A DNA stretch of 64,000 nucleotides from Arcobacter acticola (GCF_013177675.1 NZ_CP042652.1:620001-684000), one strand, 5' to 3'. Counted from the stretch's first letter, positions 19,026 to 28,403 are shown. Numbers and translations are program-made. Notes: generated by a model not told the origin, from the sequence alone.

Positions 19026-19040
19026 TGATAATCGTTATCA
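19026..19040. promoter_or_regulatory. Fur-box-like palindrome upstream of ankyrin gene
   Basis: TGATAATCGTTATCA is a perfect 15-base palindrome between the divergent ankyrin and zinc-ribbon genes. It is the same class as the boxes at 12555, 12788, 28389 and 29180. Confidence 0.75.
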
Positions 19041-19148
19041 TAATATAAGGAAACTTAATTATACTTGAATATTTAATTTTGATATAAATCATTGTTTATA
19101 AAAAAATTATCAAATATACTTCTTTTGAGTTTATATCAAAGGAAGTAT

Positions 19149-19340
19149 ATGTTTGGGTGGATTTTTAAAAATAAAGAAAAAAGCAAGGCTGTTCGACCTA
19201 GAACTTTTGTTTGTAAGCATTGTAAATATACTTGCGAAGGATGTGATACAAGATTTTGTTATTCTTGTTATTCAAATCCTGGAAATCCTTGTCCTAAGTG
19301 TGGAAAAACAAATCTACAAGAAAAAGAGTCTAAGCAGTAG
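19149..19340 (+). CDS. Small double zinc-ribbon protein
   Basis: 63 residues from the ATG at 19149, chosen because AAAGGAAG lies four bases upstream; the frame is also open further upstream. Four CxxC knuckles (CKHC, CEGC, CYSC, CPKC) suggest one or two structural zinc or iron sites. Function unknown. It is divergent from the ankyrin gene and shares its promoter region. Confidence 0.7.
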   Translation: MFGWIFKNKEKSKAVRPRTFVCKHCKYTCEGCDTRFCYSCYSNPGNPCPKCGKTNLQEKESKQ

Positions 19341-19893
19341 ATAAATGATAAATCTTATTTAAATACTTATTTGATAAGGTTTTGCTTGGAAGATTACTTT
19401 TCTTTTCAATTATATTTCTATTTTTACAAATATACTCTAATACTGAACACTCTTGTTTTTGAATCAAATTAAATAATACAAATTTCATTGAAGTAATTAC
19501 TTCATTTTGTTGTTTTGCTGAGCTGTTCTCATTGTCAATATCAAATAACTTATCACTAGAACAATAAATATCTTCTGCAATTTTTTCAATATTTACACTT
19601 TGATTTTCTTTGTAATTTTTTTCTAATAAAAGCAATAAATTTTTTGCAATTTTATAGTTTGTAATGTGCTTACATTTTTTGTAAAACTTTATTGCATTAT
19701 CTAATAAATGGCTTTCATTTCCTAGATTTTCTATTTTACTTATTTTGCCTGTTTTTAAAAACTCTTCTAACTCATTATTTGAAAAAGCATAATTTATTAA
19801 ATCAAAGATTTTTCTTTTTTCATGTTTTGACCATTTATAATAAGTGGGAGAAGAGAAGCCAAAGAGTTCAATCATAAGTTTTTCACTAGTCAT
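19330..19893 (-). CDS. Uncharacterised protein with N-terminal HTH-like segment
   Basis: A 187-residue soluble protein with no signal peptide or TM segment. The start (IELFGFSSPTYYKWSKHEKRKIFDLI) looks like a short helix-turn-helix that reads 'select target, act', and the following ELEEFLKTGKI is also family-like; the rest is helical. I recognise no named domain. It lies 12 bases downstream of the DUF438 gene on the same strand, so it is probably co-transcribed. Its stop region overlaps the convergent zinc-ribbon gene by a few bases. Confidence 0.6.
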   Translation of the reverse strand: MTSEKLMIELFGFSSPTYYKWSKHEKRKIFDLINYAFSNNELEEFLKTGKISKIENLGNESHLLDNAIKFYKKCKHITNYKIAKNLLLLLEKNYKENQSVNIEKIAEDIYCSSDKLFDIDNENSSAKQQNEVITSMKFVLFNLIQKQECSVLEYICKNRNIIEKKSNLPSKTLSNKYLNKIYHLSTA

Positions 19894-19905
19894 TACGCTT
19901 TCCTT

Positions 19906-20883
19906 CTAATTCCAATCTAAAAGTCTTTTTTGACCTTCTAGGGCTCTTATTTCAGTGACATCTTGAGACATTTCAATAACACCTTTGTAGTTTCTCTCGT
20001 CATCTCTTATTGCAAAATATCTTATATGAATAAATTTACCTTTAAATTCAATCCAAAACTCAGCAGTATCTTGACGTCCAGCTTTAAACTCTTCAAGAAT
20101 TTTTAAAACTTGATCAACACTTTTTGGAGGATGACAAAATTTAACTTCACGTCCAATGATTCCTGCACTTCTTGGGAAAACTCTATCATCTCCACGATTA
20201 TAAAAAACTACTTTGTCATTTTCATCAACATAAGTTATATCAACAGGAAGAAATTTAAATATAAAATTAACTTGTTCCATTGTTAAATAACCTTCATCAA
20301 AATGAGTTCTATCTTCTAGTGAAAAAGATAGTTTTCTTTTTTTAGTATCTAAACTTGGATGAACATATTCTTCTTGTGCTTTTGGTGGATATTGTGCCGG
20401 TGGTGTTGAAAACATCCATCCAATTTCACAATCACCCTCATACATCTCTTTCCAATCTTCTTCATTTAATAAATTCATTGCATTTGGCAAAAGTCTATTT
20501 TCTTCAACTAACATAAGTTGTGATAAGCTATTAAATACAACAATTAAATCATTTAAAATATTGTCTAAATCTTTTTCTTCAATTGCTTTTCTTACAACTT
20601 TTATTTCAGCTCTAATTTGATCATGAAAAGCCCACATTCCTTGACTAGGACTTGTCCAACCATATTTTTCTAAATATGGAAAAAGTTGATTTTCTTTTCT
20701 TGAAAAGTGTTTTTCAACTTGACTTATTTGATTAAAAAGATTAAAAAATAGTTGAAAATCTTCTTTAGCATCAACTTTAAATATCTCTTCAAAAAGTTGT
20801 TTTATTAATATGTTTTCTTCAATATAAACTCTTACTGGATGACCTTGAGGGAATCTTTCAATATTATTTATTAAGTTATCCAT
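19906..20883 (-). CDS. DUF438/hemerythrin-like protein with C-terminal PAS domain
   Basis: About 325 residues from ATG 20883, which has AAAGGA upstream; the frame upstream is open but not needed. N-terminal DUF438/HHE-like helices carry histidines and glutamates suited to a di-iron site (FSRKENQLFPYLEKYGW; MWAFHDQIRAE; MLVEENRLLPNAMNLL). The C-terminal PAS (about 215-320) has VDITYVDENDKVVFYNRGD and GREVKFCHPPKS. Such proteins are predicted sensors of O2, NO or redox state. It lies downstream of the NnrS/ABC/receptor operon, which fits an NO or iron link. Confidence 0.82.
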   Translation of the reverse strand: MDNLINNIERFPQGHPVRVYIEENILIKQLFEEIFKVDAKEDFQLFFNLFNQISQVEKHFSRKENQLFPYLEKYGWTSPSQGMWAFHDQIRAEIKVVRKAIEEKDLDNILNDLIVVFNSLSQLMLVEENRLLPNAMNLLNEEDWKEMYEGDCEIGWMFSTPPAQYPPKAQEEYVHPSLDTKKRKLSFSLEDRTHFDEGYLTMEQVNFIFKFLPVDITYVDENDKVVFYNRGDDRVFPRSAGIIGREVKFCHPPKSVDQVLKILEEFKAGRQDTAEFWIEFKGKFIHIRYFAIRDDERNYKGVIEMSQDVTEIRALEGQKRLLDWN

Positions 20884-20990
20884 TTTGTATTTTCCTTTTT
20901 TGTTTGTAGGAAATATATCAAAATGGGAATTATTGACAATGATATTAATCAAGAATAAGCTATAAAATCATCAGTAATTCTTTACTTTTA

Positions 20991-21398
20991 TTAAAAACTA
21001 TAAATATATTGAGATAAAAATACTACTAAAACTAGTAATGAAAAGAATAAATAATGAAAAATTGTTTTAAATCTAGCATTTGCATCTAATTTTGTAAATA
21101 ATAAAGGTACAAAATAAAAACCTATAACTAAAACAAGACCTAATAAAACTTTTATATGTAAAATTATTGAAGAATTATTAGCATATAGAAAGAACAATAG
21201 AAGCCCTGAGATAATCAAAATCAGATTATTGATTTTGATTATTCCTCTAGCTTTACTGCCCATTGCTTGCTGAATTTTATTTCCTTCTTCTTTTGGAAAA
21301 ACAGATATGATTTTTAAAATCACAAATGTTCTAAAAAACACAGTTCCCATAAATAAAATAATGCAAACTATGTGTATTGCTTTTAAAAATTCATACAT
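20991..21398 (-). CDS. Small integral membrane protein (CopD/DUF2269-like)
   Basis: 135 residues with four hydrophobic helices (about 7-28, 57-73, 79-100, 112-133). The first helix carries a histidine (FLKAIHIVCIILFMGTVFFRTF), a pattern seen in CopD-like and haem-associated small membrane proteins. It follows the TonB receptor gene by 15 bases, so it belongs to the same operon. A role in inner-membrane metal handling is plausible but unproven. Confidence 0.6.
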   Translation of the reverse strand: MYEFLKAIHIVCIILFMGTVFFRTFVILKIISVFPKEEGNKIQQAMGSKARGIIKINNLILIISGLLLFFLYANNSSIILHIKVLLGLVLVIGFYFVPLLFTKLDANARFKTIFHYLFFSLLVLVVFLSQYIYSF

Positions 21399-23406
21399 AA
21401 AATACCTCTATTTCTAAAAAGTGATTCTAAGACCAGTAAAATAATAACTCCCTACATTTGTACCAATTTCTTCATCAACCTCTTTATTAAAAATATTGTC
21501 AACACCTAAGTAATACTCGATATTTTTATTTATTTGATATTGAGCACCTAAATCAACCAATGTATAATCATTTGTTTGTTCAGTATTTGTTGAATTTGAG
21601 TATTGTTCTCCTATGTATCTAAGCATTAAATTTGTATTTAAATCATTAGTGATTTTATAATTTACACTAAATGAAGCAGAAATATCAGGTGTATAAGTTA
21701 ACTCTTTTCCTGTACTTTCATCTTCAGTTTTTAAATATGTAGCATTTAATCCAAGGTCAATATCTTTATTTAAATCATAATCAAAAGATACTTCTGCTCC
21801 TTTTATATCAACTTGGTCAATATTTTCAGATGTATAATATTTTGTAGAAGAACTTGAATCATTGTATGAAACAAGATCAATTTTGTCTTTAACTTTATTG
21901 TTAAATATTGTAAATACAGATGAAAGATTTTCATATTTATTTGATAATGAAAGCTCAAATGTTTGAGATTGTTCAGGTTTTAAGTCATAAGATTCTGTTT
22001 TAATAGTATTAATAACCTCAGAACCATATCTTTTAGCTCCTTTATAATACATAGAAACAACATAAAGTTCAGCAATATCAGGAGTTCTATATCCTTGAGC
22101 ATAATTTGCTCTAATACTTGTATCCTCTGCTATTTCTTTTACTAATCCTGCTTGAAGAGTAATTTTATTATCAGCATTTGAAATATTGTCATATCTTGTA
22201 CCAACTATTGCATTTAGTGTATCAGAAATTTCTATTTCATCTTGTATAAATAAAGATTCATAATTTACAACTTTTGTAATAAATTCACTAGATGATGCAT
22301 CTGGATTTATTGCTCCTGAATCTCTAGTCTCTTTTCTGTATTCAAGACCCGTTGTAATAATATTTGAATCATTTAAGATATAAGTTAAATCTGATTCTAA
22401 AGTATCAATAGTTACATTTGCACTAAATTTAGTATTTGTAGCACCATCAAAAGTTAAAGGATCAGTATAATTTCTTTTTTTGTAGTATGATCTATACACT
22501 TTTGTATTCATAGATAAATCATCATTTATAAGATATTTGAAATCACTTGAAATATCTATTCTTCTATTTTTATCTTCAGAATTTACAGGAGTATTTGTAA
22601 TTAATCCTCCACTTGTTGCTGACGCATTTCCTAAGTATTGTCCTTCTCTATCTTCTGTAAAATAGCTTAAATCAAGACCTGCTGTAAAATTATCTGAAAA
22701 ATCATATTCTAATCTTGTTCCTATAGTTTTAACAGTTGCTTCATCTTTATAAGTCACATCATAGTTTCCAGAAATATTATCTAAAGAATTTCCATTTAAA
22801 TCTGCTCCAGAACTTGGATTAATAGCTTGTTGTGTATAAGATTTATTTACTTTATAAGGAGTTGTATCATCAATAGAAGTATTAATTTTATATCTAAGTT
22901 TATCAACGCTACCTCTATTTGTAAAGTTTACATTTTTATTTATAGCATCACCATCACCATTTGAGCCATATTTTAAATCTAATGTTGAAACATTTTTATC
23001 TATTTTTTTTGTGATAATATTAATTACACCACCAATAGCATCAGATCCATATAATGTCGACATTGAACCTTTAACTATTTCTATTCTTTCAATCATAGAT
23101 GCTGTTATTCTAGTCATTTCGTATGGACTTTCAGTTTCACCTGATAATCTTTTACCATCAACTAAAATTAATGTACCATTTGCTCCCATACCTCTTAATG
23201 ATATAGAAGCTTTTGAAGAAGCACTTGGATGTGGAAACCTCCCATATTGAGCATTTATCGAGGGTACTTTTTCTAAAATCTTATCTAAAGTTGAAGCACC
23301 TGTTTTTTGAATTTCTTCTTCTGTAATAACTATAACAGATGCACTAACTCCTTCTATATTTTTCTCAGTTTTTGTTGCAGTTGTTACCATTACTTCTTCT
23401 AAGTAC

Positions 23407-23970
23407 CTACTTAAAATTAATGTCATAATTAGTTCCAAAGCCAGCTAATAAATTTTTAACATGTTTATGTAAATTATCAAATGATAAATAAGCTTCTAGT
23501 TTATGATAGTGATATTTCATATGTTTCCACAATATTTCTATTTTATTTAGTTCAGGTGAATATGGTGGTAAAAATAATAATTGTAGTCCAAGCTTCTCCC
23601 ACTTTTCTATCTCTGCTTTAAAAAGCTTACTTGTGTGAATAGATGCATTATCAAGTATGACAACAGTAGTTTTTGTAATCTGATTTACAAAATCATTAAA
23701 GAAATCTATAACAACTTGTGTATCTACTTTTGTTATTGTAGTTTTCGAAAAGAGATGATTATTCTTTGTATTTAAAAACCCTAAAACATTTATTCTTTTT
23801 GCAAATCTATTTGATGGAATTTCTACTGGCTTACCTATTGGTGACCAATAATAAGGGATATTTGAATCAAGTGAAAAACCACTCTCATCAAAATAATATG
23901 TATCAATCCAATCTTTAGCAGACCAGCTTAAAACATTAAGTATTTGAGCTTTTTTGGAAGAATAATTCAT
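23407..23970 (-). CDS. IS630 transposase, DDE catalytic half (orfB), copy 2
   Basis: Same 187-residue protein as copy 1, with the catalytic segments YYFDESGF, VVILDNASIHTS and LPPYSPELNKIE. All three acidic residues are retained, so the element may be active. Joining to orfA would need a +1 shift at the A7 run (24026-24032). Confidence 0.9.
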   Translation of the reverse strand: MNYSSKKAQILNVLSWSAKDWIDTYYFDESGFSLDSNIPYYWSPIGKPVEIPSNRFAKRINVLGFLNTKNNHLFSKTTITKVDTQVVIDFFNDFVNQITKTTVVILDNASIHTSKLFKAEIEKWEKLGLQLLFLPPYSPELNKIEILWKHMKYHYHKLEAYLSFDNLHKHVKNLLAGFGTNYDINFK

Positions 23971-24013
23971 CCACTTCTTCTCTTTAAATATAGTGTTTCT
24001 AGCTCTTTTAAAA

Positions 24014-24412
24014 CTATATTGTATATTTTTTTAAATATCTTTTTAAGATTTGAGGTGATACTTTTTTAACTCTTTTTGACTCTTTATTAAGAGCTATACA
24101 AGTCTCTTTGATACTATTTGTTTCAATAAGTTTTTTTACTTTATCAATATCATTTTCATTTAGTGCTGGTTTTCTACCACGACCAATTTCATCAGATAAA
24201 TTTTCTATTTGTTCTTCTTTGAATCTATCAAACCATCTATAAACTGTTCTTGTTGACTTATTGAATATTTTGCATATCTCTTTTACTGTTATACCTTCAT
24301 TACTTAAAAGTATAGATTTAGCTCTTTGTCTTAATTGCAATGAATTACCATTTTTTACTATTTTTTCTAATTCTTTTACTGTTTTATTATTTAAATTACT
24401 TATATATCTCAT
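24014..24412 (-). CDS. IS630 transposase, helix-turn-helix half (orfA), copy 2
   Basis: 132 residues with the HTH segment VKEICKIFNKSTRTVYRWF, equal to copy 1 except Asn instead of Ser at residue 23. It ends next to the A7 run that precedes the orfB frame. Confidence 0.88.
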   Translation of the reverse strand: MRYISNLNNKTVKELEKIVKNGNSLQLRQRAKSILLSNEGITVKEICKIFNKSTRTVYRWFDRFKEEQIENLSDEIGRGRKPALNENDIDKVKKLIETNSIKETCIALNKESKRVKKVSPQILKRYLKKYTI

Positions 24413-24556
24413 ATAGTATTATAGCTAAAACTAGCTTATAAAACAAGACATTAATTTTGATTAATTACTTAAAGAACTATTCGCAAAGCTATTTTGAACT
24501 AATGCTAGACTTGTAATCGCAGAAATTAAGACTAATTTTTTCATGTTTTGTTTTCC

Positions 24557-25534
24557 TTATTTGTAATATAAATTTGTATCGGGAATTTTCCCACCTATTG
24601 ATTTTGGCTCACTATTTTTTAAAATATTAAAGAAAGATTCTAAATCATCTTTTGCTTCAATTGCATTTATGCTTTCAAATGAAATATGAGAAATAGAATC
24701 AGCTAAACCATTTTCTTCTAACATTGGAAGCTCTTTTACTATAAGTTTTGAAGCTTCAACAGGATTTTGTTTGTACCAATCAAGTGATTTTGAGTACTCT
24801 TGCAAAAATCTATTTATTAATATTTCTTTTCCTTTTGTATCTCCTATATAAGCTATTCCTGCTTGTGGTAATTTAGCTTTAGTTTGAAATAATTCTCCCC
24901 ATTCTTTTTGTAAATCAACACTTCTATACAAATCAGGTGCAACTACACTTATTGGGAATGATTTAGTTTTTCTTAAAGCTATTGAAATAGCAGGTTCTGC
25001 TAAAAGTGCATGGTCAACTCTTCTTAAAATTAACATTTGCATAGCATCAATTGGACTTGATACATATCTAAAATTGAAATCTTTTTGAGGATCTAAACCA
25101 TGCTTTTTTATTAGTTCTGTAAGTACAATATCAGGCATATCTGCTCTAAATGGAACAGCTATTTCTTTTCCTTTAAAATCTTTTAATGATTTTAAATTAG
25201 GGTCTCTACTTATCATTCCTAATATTCCCCAAATAGATACATTTAGAAGCTTAATATTTACACCTTTGTTATATAGATTTGCTGCAACATTTGTAGGAAG
25301 TGCTATAAAATTTATGTCTCCATTCAAAATCAAAGCTCTTAATTCATCTGGATTTTTCCAAAGAACAAACTCTATATTTATTCCCATATCTTTTAGGGAT
25401 TTATTTTTTGCCATATGTATTATTGGATGTGATACACTTGCAAATGGCCCTGCTACTTTTATTGTCACTTGTTCTTTTACTTCACTTGAAAATAGTGAAA
25501 TAGCCATAAATAAAACACTTAATATTTTTTTCAT
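24557..25534 (-). CDS. ABC transporter substrate-binding protein (SsuA/TauA/NMT1-like)
   Basis: 325 residues with a signal peptide (MKKILSVLFMAISLFSSE). It has a periplasmic NMT1/SsuA-like fold: VAGPFASVSHPIIHMAKN near the start, then GDINFIALPTNVAANLYNKG and LKDFKGKEIAVPFRADMPD. Family members bind sulfonates, thiamine precursors, nitrate or similar small anions. Here the gene lies between NnrS and a TonB receptor (12 bases to the receptor ATG) behind a Fur-like box, so a metal complex or its chelator is a reasonable guess. The substrate is not determined. Confidence 0.85.
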   Translation of the reverse strand: MKKILSVLFMAISLFSSEVKEQVTIKVAGPFASVSHPIIHMAKNKSLKDMGINIEFVLWKNPDELRALILNGDINFIALPTNVAANLYNKGVNIKLLNVSIWGILGMISRDPNLKSLKDFKGKEIAVPFRADMPDIVLTELIKKHGLDPQKDFNFRYVSSPIDAMQMLILRRVDHALLAEPAISIALRKTKSFPISVVAPDLYRSVDLQKEWGELFQTKAKLPQAGIAYIGDTKGKEILINRFLQEYSKSLDWYKQNPVEASKLIVKELPMLEENGLADSISHISFESINAIEAKDDLESFFNILKNSEPKSIGGKIPDTNLYYK

Positions 25535-25569
25535 AAATATCCTTTCCTTTTTTTAATAATTTAGTTTTC

Positions 25570-26811
25570 TTAACCTGGTATTCCATCTGCTCTTTTATTA
25601 AGCAAATATGGGAAAAATATTTTCATATAAATAATAAATGGAATAGCCCATAAAATAGATGAACTAATATATGCCATCATTATAAACTCTTCATAATATG
25701 GAATAAAACTTCTAATAAAAGTTGATAAGATAATTAGAATAAATCCTATATTCAGCCAGATATTTGTAAAGAGTAGTCTTCCTGTATGAACAGTAGAAAT
25801 TACAATCATAACCACATAAAAAACCATTCCAAAAACACCACTTGTTAGAAAATGTCTAAAATGATTTAAAGCAAAAATCTCATCATTTAAATAGTCAAAT
25901 CCTAAAAAGCCATAACCTAAAGCCATTAAAATTAAAATACTCATTAAATAAATAATAAAAGGTTTAAATAAAATATTGTTATCTTTTAAAATAAAATCAT
26001 TTAATATATTTAAAATAGAAGCAGCACTTGCAAGTGCAAGATAAGCTAAAATAGGGTTTTGAGGATAAAAAAATTCTGTTAATGTATAAAGAGTTACACA
26101 AAAAATAGCTAGATTATATCTAGGTGATCTTGCATAAAATGTTTCATCAATTCCTTCATGCTCTAACAACTCATTTATAGCTTCCATATTTACACGTCTA
26201 ATTGCTAATAAAACAAGAACCATAAATAAACCAAGAGATAAAAGCATTGTAGAATGAGTATCAAATGAGATTAAATTACCAGCACTTGCAAAAAATAATA
26301 CTTGAGCTAAAATTAAAGAAACAAGTGAAAATCCAAGTGATATATGTCTTTTTGTAACATCAGCAAAAAGAGGTTTTATAACAAGAGCTGTGATATAAAC
26401 AAGTAGTGCAATATTTAAAAACCCAACTAAATAAATACCTAAGTAATCAATAAACCAAAATCCAACTCTTCCTGCAAGCCATAAAAGTGTAATAAATGCA
26501 AGTTTTTTCCCAACAACTGGAATAGTTCCTGGAAATAATTCAGGAGCTCCCGTTAGAAAAAAAGCCATAATTCCAGCACTTCCAATTCCAAATATCATTT
26601 CATACATATGCCAATTTAAAGTATCTTCCATAAAAGGAAGTGAAATATATCCAGCAAATGTAAGTGACCATAAAATAATAGAAATCACAATATACGGAGC
26701 TAAAAGTAAAAAGATAGGTCTAAATCCATATGCTAAATATGGAGGGAACTCTCCTTTTGGGTAATGGGTATAGTGATTTGTTGCGTATTGTTTTTTTATT
26801 TCTTCAATCAT
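25570..26811 (-). CDS. nnrS: NnrS family haem/copper membrane protein
   Basis: A 413-residue polytopic protein with about 12 TM helices. NnrS signatures are AYGFRPIFLLLAPY near residue 30, WHMYEMIFGIGSAGIMAFFLTGAPELF, and a histidine-containing FRHFLTSGVFGMVFYVVMIV late in the protein. NnrS proteins bind haem and copper and protect against nitric-oxide stress or metal-centre damage during denitrification. It overlaps the ABC ATPase gene by 4 bases. The divergent Crp/Fnr gene and FNR-type box upstream fit NO- or O2-linked control. Confidence 0.88.
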   Translation of the reverse strand: MIEEIKKQYATNHYTHYPKGEFPPYLAYGFRPIFLLLAPYIVISIILWSLTFAGYISLPFMEDTLNWHMYEMIFGIGSAGIMAFFLTGAPELFPGTIPVVGKKLAFITLLWLAGRVGFWFIDYLGIYLVGFLNIALLVYITALVIKPLFADVTKRHISLGFSLVSLILAQVLFFASAGNLISFDTHSTMLLSLGLFMVLVLLAIRRVNMEAINELLEHEGIDETFYARSPRYNLAIFCVTLYTLTEFFYPQNPILAYLALASAASILNILNDFILKDNNILFKPFIIYLMSILILMALGYGFLGFDYLNDEIFALNHFRHFLTSGVFGMVFYVVMIVISTVHTGRLLFTNIWLNIGFILIILSTFIRSFIPYYEEFIMMAYISSSILWAIPFIIYMKIFFPYLLNKRADGIPG

Positions 26812-27575
26812 TTTAATTCCAATTCAAATGTATTTATAATCGTTTCATCACTTAAAAGTTTTGCAGTTTGCTCATAAACAAATTTATTATCTCTTTGTAT
26901 TTTTGGTAAATCAAAACTAAATTTTTTGATGATATGTCCAACTGGTTCAGCTTTTAAAACAAGTATTTCATCACTTAATTTAATAGCTTCCATTAAATCG
27001 TGTGTAATAAAAAGTACACTTAATTGTTTTTCTTCTATTTGCTTTATAAGTAAAGTTTGTAACTCTTTTTTAAGTCCAATATCCAAAGCTGAAAAAGGTT
27101 CATCTAAAAATAGTAAAGAGGGATTTATTACAAGTGCTCTTGCAAAAGATACTCTTTGTTTCATTCCTCCACTTAAATCTTTTGGAAACTTATAGAAATC
27201 ATCTTCTTCAAGACCAAATTTTAAAGCAATAGCTTTAGCTTCTTCTTCTCTTTTTTCTTTCTTTATACCTTTTGCTTTTAATCCTAAAGAAATATTATCA
27301 AGGACATTTTTCCATGGTAGTAGTCTTGCTTCTTGAAATGCAAAAGATGAGCTTGTAAAACTATTTTTTATTTTTCCAGTTTCAAGAGTCAAGAGTTTTG
27401 CACAAAGATGAAGTAATGTAGTTTTACCTCCACCACTTGGTCCCACTATTGAAGTAACTTTTCCTTTTTCTAGTGTAAAACTGATATCTTTTAAGATATC
27501 GCTAAAACCAAAAGAGTGTGAAACATTTTGTACTATTAATTGTTCTTTTTGACTTTTTATATTATTTATCTCCAT
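26808..27575 (-). CDS. ABC transporter ATPase (SsuB/TauB-like)
   Basis: 255 residues with Walker A GPSGGGKTT, signature LSGGMKQRVSFARAL, Walker B LLFLDEPFSALD and H-loop ITHD. It belongs to the nitrate/sulfonate/taurine importer class. It overlaps both neighbours (10 bases with the permease, 4 with NnrS), so translation is coupled. It would energise import by the permease at 27566-28345. Confidence 0.9.
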   Translation of the reverse strand: MEINNIKSQKEQLIVQNVSHSFGFSDILKDISFTLEKGKVTSIVGPSGGGKTTLLHLCAKLLTLETGKIKNSFTSSSFAFQEARLLPWKNVLDNISLGLKAKGIKKEKREEEAKAIALKFGLEEDDFYKFPKDLSGGMKQRVSFARALVINPSLLFLDEPFSALDIGLKKELQTLLIKQIEEKQLSVLFITHDLMEAIKLSDEILVLKAEPVGHIIKKFSFDLPKIQRDNKFVYEQTAKLLSDETIINTFELELK

Positions 27576-28345
27576 GATTCAACCTCTCTTTTTATCGGTT
27601 CTAAGATAATATATTCAATTAAAAGTAGGATTGCTATCATGATTACCACAAGCGCAAGTGCGACTGGAGTATCAAGTTGACTTCGAGCAATTGCTAAAGC
27701 TGAACCAATTCCATCATTTGCTGATAATAACTCAGCCATTACTACAATTTTCCATGCCATTCCAAGAGCACCTATCCAAGCTGGAAAAATATAAGAAAAA
27801 ATATGAGGAAAATATAAATCAAATAGTTTCATTTTAAAACTAAGATGAAAACTATCTGCCATCTCTTTTAAATCACCTTCAAGAGTTCTAGTTCCTTGTA
27901 AAGCTCCTATAAAAACAATTGGAAAAGATGCAACAATCACAGTAAAAATAACAGTCATATCTCCCATACCAAACCAAATCATGGCAAGAACTATCCAAGC
28001 AATTGGAGGCATACCCATAAGAATAGTAACAATTGGACGACTCATCATAGATGTTGTTACAAAAAGTCCAGAAAGTAAACCTAAGAAAGTTCCAAAAATC
28101 AAAGAAATAGAAAAACCAATTACAGCTCTTTTTGTAGTGATTAATATTTCATTTATCATTTTTTCATCTTTTAACATTTCAAAAAGAGTTAAGAAAGTCT
28201 CTTTAGGACTTGGTAATATAAGATTTCCATATATTTGATTTCCTAAATCCCAAAATGCAAGAAATAGAAGTATTGATGCAATAGCACCCCAACCACTCCA
28301 TAAGTATGAAGGAAAGTCTTTAATGATTTTTATAAGAAAGTTCAT
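27566..28345 (-). CDS. ABC transporter permease (SsuC/TauC-like)
   Basis: 259 residues with six TM helices. The BPD_transp_1 loop is visible as EMADSFHLSFKMKLFDLYFPHIFSYIFPAWIGALGMAWK in parts (the EAA-type loop) near residues 160-200. It is first gene of the operon permease-ATPase-NnrS-binding protein-receptor-membrane protein. The Fur-like and FNR-like boxes at 28389-28417 lie 44 bases upstream. Confidence 0.9.
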   Translation of the reverse strand: MNFLIKIIKDFPSYLWSGWGAIASILLFLAFWDLGNQIYGNLILPSPKETFLTLFEMLKDEKMINEILITTKRAVIGFSISLIFGTFLGLLSGLFVTTSMMSRPIVTILMGMPPIAWIVLAMIWFGMGDMTVIFTVIVASFPIVFIGALQGTRTLEGDLKEMADSFHLSFKMKLFDLYFPHIFSYIFPAWIGALGMAWKIVVMAELLSANDGIGSALAIARSQLDTPVALALVVIMIAILLLIEYIILEPIKREVESWR

Positions 28346-28388
28346 TTTTATAATCCAAAATAATAAATTTTTGGAAGTATAATGAAAA

Positions 28389-28403
28389 TGATAGTAATTA
28401 TCA
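28389..28403. promoter_or_regulatory. Fur-box-like palindrome in divergent ABC/Crp-Fnr promoter region
   Basis: TGATAGTAATTATCA, within the longer AATGATAGTAATTATCATT (28387-28405). One mismatch breaks the palindrome. It lies between the divergent permease and regulator genes. Confidence 0.75.

Larger units (their letters stand above)
23402..24469 (-). mobile_element. IS630-family insertion sequence, copy 2
   Basis: 1068 bp with TA duplications at 23400-23401 and 24470-24471 and the same inverted-repeat ends as the copy at 13249-14316. It is inserted between the signal-peptide and TonB-box codons of the receptor, in the same orientation as that gene. The two copies are direct repeats about 10 kb apart, so recombination could delete the macAB-ankyrin-DUF438 segment. 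Confidence 0.92.
21414..24544 (-). pseudogene. TonB-dependent siderophore-type receptor, broken by IS630 copy 2
   Basis: The true start is ATG at 24544 (AAGGA upstream), giving signal peptide MKKLVLISAITSLALVQNSF followed by AN-SS. After the codon containing the TA at 24470-24471 the IS intervenes, and the gene resumes at 23399 with EEVMVTTATKTEKN (the TonB box). Removing the IS and one TA gives SSLEEVMVTT in frame and a 686-residue receptor. The plug has SISLRGMGANGTLILVDGKR and the barrel ends YYFTGLRITF, an aromatic C-terminus typical of outer-membrane proteins. It resembles FepA/CirA-like receptors. An ATG inside the IS end could still start translation, but without a signal peptide. It overlaps operonically with the ABC genes upstream. 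Confidence 0.92.

Noticed and set aside
20934-20953. FNR-like site TTGAC..ATCAA upstream of the DUF438 gene
   Set aside because: The spacer is 10 bases rather than 4.
23402-23438. Start of the TonB receptor at an ATG inside the IS end
   Set aside because: The true start with signal peptide is at 24544; the IS-borne start is an accident of insertion.
13249-24469. Composite transposon formed by the two identical IS630 copies
   Set aside because: Each copy has its own TA duplication inside a different gene, and both genes can be rebuilt locally, so they inserted independently.
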